DNA of 6,389 nucleotides, taken from NCBI GenBank assembly GCA_030689845.1, contig JAUYHV010000077.1:1-6389 (forward strand), written 5' to 3'. The notes under the pieces were generated by a model. That model ran no database searches. It worked only from the letters and a program-made list of their open reading frames with translations, and was not told the DNA's origin. This document shows positions 1 through 5,977 of this stretch, one piece after another (the first letter of the stretch is position 1; every line of letters starts with the position of its first letter). Origin of the DNA: Dehalococcoidia bacterium (GTDB taxonomy: Bacteria > Chloroflexota > Dehalococcoidia > JACQUA01). The translations under genes were made by a program, and so were the position numbers.

Positions 1-60
1 CCTGATGATTTGCTTGAAAAATCTTTCCCCGACGCGTATTCAAAACCCTCAAGTAAATAA
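1..60 (+). CDS. Possible C-terminal tail of an upstream protein (partial)
   Basis: Frame 1 is open from the window edge and ends in TAA at 58-60, giving a 19-residue tail PDDLLEKSFPDAYSKPSSK. The composition (acidic/hydrophobic helix followed by a polar, Lys/Ser-rich end) is protein-like, and the non-coding repeat region begins soon after the stop, which is where a gene end would be expected. The fragment is too short to assign a family. A PDDLLEK-like string occurs at the end of response-regulator receiver domains among other places, but that is not enough to call one. The alternative is that these bases are non-coding; 19 open codons can arise by chance. Confidence 0.4.
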   Translation, partial: PDDLLEKSFPDAYSKPSSK

Positions 61-104
61 AACAGCAATAAGTTTCGCAATTTTCCTTACCTCTTCATTT
101 TACC

Positions 105-197
105 TCTGTCATTCTGGCCTGCCTGCCGGCAGGCAGGCTTACCCAGAATCCGATTCTGGATGCGATCGAAGTGTGTCGACCTTACCAGAATGACAGA
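105..197. repeat. Composite MITE/REP-like inverted-repeat element
   Basis: The ends form a perfect 13-bp inverted repeat, TCTGTCATTCTGG at 105-117 and CCAGAATGACAGA at 185-197. Inside are a perfect 22-bp palindrome (117-138) and a second inverted pair, CCAGAATC at 143-150 and GATTCTGG at 152-159, so the TTCTGG/CCAGAA word occurs four times in alternating orientation. Nested inverted repeats with ATTCTGG ends and a CCTGCC/GGCAGG core match dispersed non-coding palindromic elements I recall from CPR genomes (recollection, not searched). No transposase is present, so if mobile it must be moved in trans. It sits between the possible upstream gene end and the promoter of the next gene. Whether it acts as an RNA hairpin, a nucleoid-protein site or simply a parasite cannot be told from one copy. 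Confidence 0.75.
117..138. repeat. Perfect 22-bp GC-rich palindrome (core of the element)
   Basis: The half-site GCCTGCCTGCC (117-127) is followed directly by its exact reverse complement (128-138) with no spacer. Each half contains CCTGCC built from two GCCT/CTGC steps, so the DNA could extrude as a cruciform, and an RNA copy would fold into a stem with a small loop. Translated in one frame it yields the L-P-A-G-R-Q-A peptide, which I recall turning up as spurious protein sequence in CPR annotations where such repeats fall in open frames. It lacks a following T-tract, so it is not a canonical intrinsic terminator. Confidence 0.85.
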
Positions 198-210
198 TAG
201 CGTGATCTGT
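193..210. repeat. Small hairpin next to the repeat element
   Basis: ACAGAT (193-198) and ATCTGT (205-210) are exact reverse complements separated by a 6-base loop. The left arm overlaps the right end of the larger inverted repeat, so the two structures would compete. It ends about 28 bp before the -35 box of the promoter at 239. It could be an operator-like dyad or simply a by-product of the element; nothing else supports a regulatory role. Confidence 0.35.
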
Positions 211-238
211 GACTAAGTACGCCTTTGTCCCCATCCAC

Positions 239-267
239 TTGACATCCCCCTTTAAAGTTCTCATAAT
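239..267 (+). promoter_or_regulatory. Sigma70-type promoter for the two-gene surface-protein unit
   Basis: A perfect -35 box TTGACA (239-244) is followed by a 17-bp spacer and CATAAT (262-267), five of six matches to TATAAT. Spacing is optimal. With the usual distance from the -10 box, transcription would start near A274-A277, which is on or within three bases of the ATG at 277. No ribosome binding site can lie between, so the mRNA should be leaderless or nearly so. It is the best promoter seen in the window and reads into the anchored protein and, by overlap, the large secreted protein. Confidence 0.7.
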
Positions 268-276
268 GAGATAAAG

Positions 277-912
277 ATGGATGGCACTGCCCTTAAAATA
301 CCGCCTCAAAGCAAGTCGGGACATCAAAGAATCCTCATCTTTACTTCCGGCTTAGTTATTCTTGTGGTAATTTTGGGTTTTGGTTTTTGGCGTTATGGTT
401 TTGGTAAACCAATTCAAACTGCTCCCCAAGCCGTTCCGATACCGGGTTTCTGCCAAATCCTCGAGGAGAATTACTGTAAAACAGCCGAATTTTTCGACTA
501 TACCGATCCCAAAGACGGGCAGATATATAGGCTTGTCGGTTTCCGCGGTTTACCTGCGGAGAAACCTCTCTTTTCTCCGATGGATGGGCAAGCAGCTTGG
601 CAAGATGCACATTTAGAACCACAATATACCAACCCTTTTCAGCGTGTTTCCTCCGTTAGTGTAAGTCGTAAAGGTGATCCTAATCTGACTATGTATACTT
701 TCCTGGGCGGTTTGCAAACTGTTGCATCTCCTGGCAGATCCACTATTGATGTTAAAGAGAAAGAGGTTGTTGCTCGTGTCAAACCGGGAGAGCAGATTCT
801 TGGTTACGATATGGTGGTTATGATTACTCAATGGAACGGCGACAAGGATAATTCGAAATTTTACACCCCTGATGATACATTAAAAGGACTTTTTCACAGT
901 AATAAGCCATGA
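277..912 (+). CDS. Membrane-anchored protein with small beta-rich ectodomain (unknown function)
   Basis: I do not recognise this 211-residue protein as a named family. Residues 1-18 are polar with K13, H16 and R18 just before a hydrophobic segment (about 19-38, rich in I, L, V, G, F), which predicts an uncleaved signal anchor with the N-terminus inside and about 170 residues outside. Cys59 and Cys67 are the only cysteines and could form a small disulfide loop. Residues 97-106 (PLFSPMDGQA) and 164-176 (VVARVKPGEQILG) resemble the first strands and the 'V-x-x-G-x-x-I-G' turn of lipoyl/M23-like barrel-sandwich folds. However, the metal ligands of M23 peptidases (HxxxD and HxH) are absent, so if the fold is right it is non-catalytic. 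The ATG at 277 is chosen because it precedes the anchor correctly and sits at the predicted transcription start; there is no Shine-Dalgarno. Its stop overlaps the next start by 4 bp, so the two proteins are probably co-produced and may act together at the cell surface. Confidence 0.8.
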   Translation: MDGTALKIPPQSKSGHQRILIFTSGLVILVVILGFGFWRYGFGKPIQTAPQAVPIPGFCQILEENYCKTAEFFDYTDPKDGQIYRLVGFRGLPAEKPLFSPMDGQAAWQDAHLEPQYTNPFQRVSSVSVSRKGDPNLTMYTFLGGLQTVASPGRSTIDVKEKEVVARVKPGEQILGYDMVVMITQWNGDKDNSKFYTPDDTLKGLFHSNKP

Positions 913-3900
913 AGAAAAGCGGAATATTTATTTTCAGTTTCCTTGCCCTCTTTTTATTTTTGGGAGTATCTCAAGTTGACGCCGCTTATACTTATGATAA
1001 AAAGGTTTATATCAGAGGTGAGACGCCAGCCTCTGGCGACGATTGTACTTTTACGGGTGGATGCGGATTGAGCAGTCAATGCTGGAACATGTGGGAAGTG
1101 GGGAACCCGGGAGAATGTGGAGCGACGGGCTGCACTGGTGGAAATACTTGGGAAAGATATACTGCCAGCAGTTGTATTATAACAAACCGTCTCCTGGAAA
1201 AATGTGAGATACAGTACACATACACGACGGATGTTTGCTCGAGCGGGGATAAATGTAGTTTCGGGCAAAAAGGCTTGTGGCCGGGGAAATGTGACTGTAG
1301 TTATACCCCAAGCATATACAAGTACTGCTGTACTTCTTCAGGAGATCAGGAGGATTGCATTAATGCCGCAACCCAAGATCGTTATATTCCTCCCGAGGGA
1401 GAATGTCCCGGAGGATATTTAGTAGATGGAGTTAGAGTCAAAAGCTCCCCTTGTGTCCCCGCTCCGACTGCTACTCCTACTTCCACACCTCCGCCGACGC
1501 CAACCCCGACCGAAGTTCCGGGTTGCCCATCGATGGACTGTACTTATCCCGAGGAAAATTCGGGTTGTCCCACCGGGGTTCAAATTGTTACAGGAACCAC
1601 CGAGTACGGGGGATGTACTTACGTGGGAGGTTGTTCAACTATAGATTGTGAGACTCCCGGTCCCACCTCCACCCCGCCGCCGGGTTCCACCCCCACTCCG
1701 ACCCCCCCTGGTTGCGTTGAAAACTGTGGTTGCGACTTTGCCGACTTGGGTTGTAACCAGTTTGTGAGCACTGACGGGACAAGTTGGACAAAAGATCCAA
1801 TCTATGTTGCCGGGGGAGCCATGGTTTATTTCAAAATGGAAATTAATAATTTTAAAAAAAGTATAGACTGGTTTGGGATTAGGAATTACTTTTCCGCGAG
1901 CTATGACGGCTACACAAATATTGCGCAAAACGACGATGAGCCCGGGGCAGGCGTAGCGTGGAATATCTATACGGCAGATATGCCTCCTGGGCCTGGTATC
2001 TATTGGGATGCTCATTACGAGGACTGGGGTGGATTCAATCCGGGAATGGTCAGTACGACTACCTGGTGGAACGAACTTAATTCTAATGCGCAAACCTTTA
2101 AAAACATGGGGTTTGCTGCTTACGGCGGATATGTTGGGGGGTGTGCTGATGTTCCTGCCGGTTGGAGAAATTGCTGGCAGGATCCGGAAAGCGGCGGCCT
2201 AACCTGTATCACTTATCCCGACGGCTGTGGCACTACTTGGGCAAATTGTCCGTATGATATCTCCTTTGAATGCAATAAGGTGACCGTGAATACCACTTAT
2301 CCTATTTCCGGGTGGGTAAAGGATTCCTACAGCGGTAACGGGATATCCGGCACAGAAATTTCGGTCTACGATGGTAATCTAGTTCAGACAAGAACAGCAA
2401 CAACCGATGGCGCTGGCCATTGGGAAATTCGCGATTTCGTTCGCCCGGGGGATGCCTATGCTGTTCGGGTGAGCGGTGCGCCAGCCGGCTATGGGCTTCC
2501 TCCAAAAACCTCCACTTTGGGCTGGACCTGGAATACCTGGACTAGTTCCGATACGCCCCTCGGCTCATTGTCTTATGAGTCACAGCAGGCGGGGAATAAT
2601 GATTGCGCCGGAAAAGATGGTTCAGGAGTTGATGACAGATGTAATTTTGTTTTTAACAGTCCATACGGGTACTTTGATTGGGCCAACTGTAGCCAGTTTA
2701 CCGGCTGGACATGCGACGCTGATAACTATAATACTGCGCTACAGGTAGATCTTTGGACCTTTGATTCAGCAGGTAGAGGTACGTACATTGGATGGGCCAG
2801 AGCCGATGTCGCGCGCGAACCCGGAGTCGCTGCCGCCTGCGGGAACAATCCAAATCACGGTTTCGTTTATTCCTTGCCTGCTGAGTCCTTTTTAAAAGAC
2901 GGCGTAAACCACAACATTTATGCTTATGGGCTTAACATTGGTGGTGGAGCAAACACCCTTCTCACCAACTCCCCAAAGATTATTAACTGTGCTCCTCCAC
3001 CGGTCACCTGGACAATCAATGCCGAGCCAGTTTGTTTAAATGGATTGCCCCCGACAGGTCAAACTCGAACTTTTTATAAAGTCGGACTCACAGCCGACTG
3101 GAATTATGGATCGTTTGGCACCGGTACAAGAACTCAAGGAATAACAGGAGCCCGTGATTCGAACCCTGCTTATATTGGTTTAATGCCAGATGTTGGAACA
3201 ATATTAAATACGTACGGATCGTCGCCTAATCCGGCAATTGAATATGGTACCTACTTCAGCCCACCTATACCTATGGCCAGATGGACCAGTTCTGCCTTGC
3301 CCGGCGGGACATATAATTTACAATTTCAAGCTCCAGATTCCTTTTGTGCTCCTCCTCCTTCCTGCACCAGTGTATCTTGTTCGCCCAATCCGATGCCACT
3401 TTTTCCTGAGCAGGCCACCGGTCGAACCCTGACGCCGACGGTTAACGGTTTGAGCAACGGGACAATTAGTAATGTTAGCTACTCCTCAAGCAACAACGGC
3501 GTGGCCACGGTTAACTCTCCCTCCTCCGTCTCTCCTTTCCAAACCACGGTTAATCCTAACGCCCGCGGCTCAACAACTATTACCGCCACCGCCAATTTAA
3601 GCAGTGCCCGCGGTACCGGCAGTTGCCAGGGTACGTGTACTAACGTCAGTGTCGGCGGTTGCTCCGTCTCTCTTTCTGCCTCCTCTGTCACCAATCCCAA
3701 TCCGGTCTCTGCCAGCTTTACCGGCCGCAGTCCCAATTCGGGGACCGAACCGGTCAGATTATTTCTGAAAAGCCAGGATGGTCTGATTGATGAGTTTTTG
3801 ACTTCCTGCGATAGTGTAAACGGCAGCACCTGTTCAGGCGCCGTTACCATAAGTGGTTTACCGGCTGGAGATTATTATGTCCACTGCGATTTGCCCAATG

Positions 3901-5894
3901 ATCCCGACAAATGTACCGGTAATCCTTTTGGGGTCCCTGCCGGTTGGGAATCCTGCTCGACCAACGACAATGCCGCCTTAACCGTTGCCGATCCAGCCCC
4001 CACTTGTACCGGCGTTACTCTTTTGCCTGACCCGATGCCTCTTTTCCCCGAACAGTTAACCGGAAGAACCTTGACGCCAACGGTTTCAGGCATTAGTTAC
4101 GGGAGCATCAGCAGTGTCGAATATTCCTCAGACGATCCCAGTGTGGCTACCGTGACCACTCCTTCTTCTGTTTCTCCTTTCCAAAGTACGGTTGGAACCC
4201 CCGGTCTTCGCGGCAGTGCTACGGTGAATACCACTGCTAATTTAAGCGGCCCGGGCGGTACAGGTTCTTGTACAGGAACAGGTACTGTTAATGTTGGCGG
4301 TTGTTCTGTTTCTCTGTCTGCCCCCTCGATGCTTTCCAACGGTTCGGTCAACGCCACTTATACCGGCCGCAGTCCCAATTCGGAAGTAACAGAGCCGGTC
4401 AGATTATGGCTGAAAAGCGCGGATGGTTCGATTGATCAAATGCTGGATTCCTGCGATAGTGTAAACGGGAGCACCTGTTCTGGCGCCTATGCTATCAGTG
4501 GCTTAGAGGCCGGAGATTATTATGTCCACTGCGATATCCCCAATGGTAGTCCTCCTATAGATCCCCAATGTACCGGGAATCCCTTCTGTGTCTTTGAAGG
4601 GATGGGTGGAGCTGATCCCTGCACCGGTTGGGAATCCTGTTCCACAACTGACAATGCCGCCTTAACCGTTGCCGGGGTACCGACCTGTACTGTTAATGGT
4701 TACACCCTAATTTATACTGACGAGACGGGCGAATTCAACTCCTCTGCGCAGGTTGCTGCCGGTGGAAATTCGGATGTGGAGATTGATCGCAGTAGAGACG
4801 GGAGTGTAGCTGACCCCTCTTTTGCTCAATTGCTACCCGGTTATACGACATGCGGTAACCCCGATAATGTTTGTGTACTTCCTCTGGCTACCTGGGCGCC
4901 TACGTCGGCCGATGTTGGAGCGTGGAAGGTTTTCTGCCGGGGATATAATGCGGCCGCGACTGTGGGCGGTTCGCCTCTGGAGTGTCGTCCATTCCCTCCT
5001 AATAATAATTATCCCGCGGGTCCTTGGGTGGGAGATTGCAGTATTAACCCACTCATTAATGATGATGATTATCTTGACGTGACGGTTGAGCTGCCGCCTC
5101 CTTGGTTCCAAACCATGGGTGGGGATGTCTTTGCCAGCGGCGGAGATTTATATACCCGGATTCCCGCCGGAGCCACTTCCCCTTACTTTTCTCTGGATAA
5201 GGATGGCTACCCGGGGGTGGTTTTGGCAAAGGGCGAGGTCGGCTTTGGCCCCAACTTTAATAAATACGACGCCGTTTCAAGCAAAAAATGGTTGGTTGAG
5301 GGAGAAAGCTATTCATTTACGGAAAGGTACGATTATAATTATCTTTTGCGGAAAATTTCGGGCAGTGAAACCATACAGACCTTGGAGAATACACCAACCT
5401 CGAGTCGGTGGAAGGAGTTAAATGGTAATTATCAGGTGGAGGGTGATGGGAATTTAACTGTCATCAGTGGAACTACGAATGTGGGCGGAACTGCAAGCGA
5501 GAGCAAGGTGGTAATTTTTGTACCCGGAGATTTAACCATCAACGGGAACATCAAAAGGGCAGCCAGTGGCCCACAGAAAAATTTCGTGGCGTTTATTGTT
5601 CAGGGGAATATTATTATTGATGGAGGGGTTTCCGGCAATTCGGGAAACCCGGCGATTGAAGGTATTTACCTGGCCAATGGAGAAATCCGTACCGGTGATG
5701 ATTCGGCTGACCCCGGTCAGCTTTATGCTCAGGGACTCTTTATAGCCTGGGATGGATTTGATTTTCAGAGAACCTGGCGTGGTCCGGCTGAAGATGAACC
5801 GGCCGAAGTCTTTGAGTACGATGTTGATTTAGTGATGGATGCCCCCGACGGATTTCTTAATACGCCTCTTGTCTGGACAGAAGTCGCCCCGTAA
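909..5894 (+). CDS. Giant secreted modular Ig-like surface protein
   Basis: This 1661-residue protein begins with a typical Sec signal peptide (K2-K3, hydrophobic 5-20, likely cleavage after VDA at 25). In order follow: a Cys-rich head (about 26-183); Pro/Thr linkers at 184-204 and 249-268 around a small Cys-rich insert; an unrecognised Trp/Gly-rich beta domain (269-464); a carboxypeptidase-regulatory/SdrD-B-like domain (from 465, GWVKDSYSGNGISGTEISVYDG); a GWxCD...HGF...LP...DGxxH module (588-694); a linking domain to about 818; two tandem units (819-1032, 1033-1259) each with a BIG2-like and a second Ig-like domain; a spacer; and a Cys-free C-terminal domain (1399-1661). The last domain holds a beta-helix-like stretch (from 1532, VVIFVPGDLTINGNI...) and ends in WTEVAP, a finish I recall from Microgenomates surface proteins. 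About 66 cysteines, the last at 1377, imply an oxidising, disulfide-rich exterior. There is no LPXTG motif and no C-terminal membrane helix, so attachment must be by other means. The start overlaps the preceding stop (ATGA) without a clear Shine-Dalgarno, pointing to translational coupling; the end is a double stop TAATAA. Probable role: adhesin, surface layer or fibre component; the ligand is unknown. Confidence 0.88.
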   Translation: MKKSGIFIFSFLALFLFLGVSQVDAAYTYDKKVYIRGETPASGDDCTFTGGCGLSSQCWNMWEVGNPGECGATGCTGGNTWERYTASSCIITNRLLEKCEIQYTYTTDVCSSGDKCSFGQKGLWPGKCDCSYTPSIYKYCCTSSGDQEDCINAATQDRYIPPEGECPGGYLVDGVRVKSSPCVPAPTATPTSTPPPTPTPTEVPGCPSMDCTYPEENSGCPTGVQIVTGTTEYGGCTYVGGCSTIDCETPGPTSTPPPGSTPTPTPPGCVENCGCDFADLGCNQFVSTDGTSWTKDPIYVAGGAMVYFKMEINNFKKSIDWFGIRNYFSASYDGYTNIAQNDDEPGAGVAWNIYTADMPPGPGIYWDAHYEDWGGFNPGMVSTTTWWNELNSNAQTFKNMGFAAYGGYVGGCADVPAGWRNCWQDPESGGLTCITYPDGCGTTWANCPYDISFECNKVTVNTTYPISGWVKDSYSGNGISGTEISVYDGNLVQTRTATTDGAGHWEIRDFVRPGDAYAVRVSGAPAGYGLPPKTSTLGWTWNTWTSSDTPLGSLSYESQQAGNNDCAGKDGSGVDDRCNFVFNSPYGYFDWANCSQFTGWTCDADNYNTALQVDLWTFDSAGRGTYIGWARADVAREPGVAAACGNNPNHGFVYSLPAESFLKDGVNHNIYAYGLNIGGGANTLLTNSPKIINCAPPPVTWTINAEPVCLNGLPPTGQTRTFYKVGLTADWNYGSFGTGTRTQGITGARDSNPAYIGLMPDVGTILNTYGSSPNPAIEYGTYFSPPIPMARWTSSALPGGTYNLQFQAPDSFCAPPPSCTSVSCSPNPMPLFPEQATGRTLTPTVNGLSNGTISNVSYSSSNNGVATVNSPSSVSPFQTTVNPNARGSTTITATANLSSARGTGSCQGTCTNVSVGGCSVSLSASSVTNPNPVSASFTGRSPNSGTEPVRLFLKSQDGLIDEFLTSCDSVNGSTCSGAVTISGLPAGDYYVHCDLPNDPDKCTGNPFGVPAGWESCSTNDNAALTVADPAPTCTGVTLLPDPMPLFPEQLTGRTLTPTVSGISYGSISSVEYSSDDPSVATVTTPSSVSPFQSTVGTPGLRGSATVNTTANLSGPGGTGSCTGTGTVNVGGCSVSLSAPSMLSNGSVNATYTGRSPNSEVTEPVRLWLKSADGSIDQMLDSCDSVNGSTCSGAYAISGLEAGDYYVHCDIPNGSPPIDPQCTGNPFCVFEGMGGADPCTGWESCSTTDNAALTVAGVPTCTVNGYTLIYTDETGEFNSSAQVAAGGNSDVEIDRSRDGSVADPSFAQLLPGYTTCGNPDNVCVLPLATWAPTSADVGAWKVFCRGYNAAATVGGSPLECRPFPPNNNYPAGPWVGDCSINPLINDDDYLDVTVELPPPWFQTMGGDVFASGGDLYTRIPAGATSPYFSLDKDGYPGVVLAKGEVGFGPNFNKYDAVSSKKWLVEGESYSFTERYDYNYLLRKISGSETIQTLENTPTSSRWKELNGNYQVEGDGNLTVISGTTNVGGTASESKVVIFVPGDLTINGNIKRAASGPQKNFVAFIVQGNIIIDGGVSGNSGNPAIEGIYLANGEIRTGDDSADPGQLYAQGLFIAWDGFDFQRTWRGPAEDEPAEVFEYDVDLVMDAPDGFLNTPLVWTEVAP
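1458..1712 (+). other. Two Pro/Thr linkers flanking a small Cys-rich insert (within the large CDS)
   Basis: Codons 184-204 (bases 1458-1520) and 249-268 (bases 1653-1712) encode Pro/Thr/Ser-rich stretches with TPTPT and TPPP words, typical of extended inter-domain linkers in secreted proteins. Between them is a compact module of about 44 residues with six cysteines (GCPSMDC ... GGCSTIDC). The layout puts the N-terminal Cys-rich head on a flexible stalk away from the rest of the molecule. The DNA is C-rich low-complexity sequence and is prone to slippage, so linker length may vary among strains. Confidence 0.75.
3363..4004 (+). repeat. Tandem repeat unit 1 (642 bp, residues 819-1032)
   Basis: This unit starts at Cys819 and contains a BIG2-like Ig domain (PMPLFPEQ.TGRTLTPTV ... 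VATV ... SPSSVSPFQ ... TITATANL). A second Ig-like domain follows from Cys918 (CSVSLSA ... GRSPNS ... EPVRL.LKS.DG ... CDSVNGSTCSGA ... AGDYYVHCD ... CTGNPF ... GWESCS). It lines up with unit 2 at a fixed offset of 642 bp through its first half. Identical DNA stretches include 3719-3741, 3803-3823 and 3867-3890. The cysteine pairs recur at matching places, which implies conserved disulfides in each copy. Confidence 0.9.
4005..4685 (+). repeat. Tandem repeat unit 2 (681 bp, residues 1033-1259)
   Basis: This is the second copy of the two-Ig module, directly abutting unit 1. It matches at 4361-4383, 4448-4468 and 4512-4535 the identical DNA blocks of unit 1, with a one-codon insertion (offset 642 becoming 645) after GRSPNS. 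It is 13 residues longer overall. Besides that codon, the extra length lies in the loop between HCD and GWESC, where the copy has additional cysteines (CTGNPFC ... DPC) and a Gly-rich stretch. Several amino-acid positions differ, so the duplication is not very recent, although short blocks stay identical at the DNA level. Confidence 0.9.
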
Positions 5895-5977
5895 TAATCT
5901 TACTTTGGTTGATATCATATAGGGTAAACCCCGTAAATTCTGGTAATTCAGCCTCTAATTTAGTAAAATTGGGAGTT
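5895..5977. other. Intergenic region before mnmA
   Basis: These 83 AT-rich bases separate the large gene from mnmA. A second in-frame TAA (5895-5897) backs up the stop. I see no stem with a T-tract that would serve as an intrinsic terminator; GGGT/ACCC at 5922-5931 has a 2-base loop and is not viable. TAAAAT (5964-5969) resembles a -10 box that would start transcription at about 5976-5978, again almost on the ATG, but I find no convincing -35 box. GGGAG (5971-5975) lies only 2 bases before the ATG, which is too close for a normal Shine-Dalgarno. Confidence 0.35.

Noticed and set aside
117..138. Intrinsic terminator for the upstream gene
   Set aside because: The palindrome has no downstream T-run and belongs to a larger symmetric repeat; any termination effect would be incidental.
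5..193. Open frame of 62 codons across the repeat element, including an LPAGRQA peptide
   Set aside because: The peptide is the translation of the palindrome. The frame has no ribosome site and no protein-like composition outside it.
277..912. Active M23 metallopeptidase
   Set aside because: Only three His residues are present (16, 112, 207) and none form HxxxD or HxH motifs.
1635..2093. Antisense open frame of 152 codons
   Set aside because: It lies wholly inside the well-supported large gene, has low-complexity Gly/Arg opposite the Pro linker, and has no promoter or ribosome site.
3479..4357. Series of antisense open frames opposite the Ig repeats
   Set aside because: They recur opposite the repeated sense sequence, have no start signals, and reflect codon bias of the sense strand.
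3363..4685. CRISPR array or short-repeat locus
   Set aside because: The repeats are two long in-frame coding units, not short direct repeats with unique spacers.
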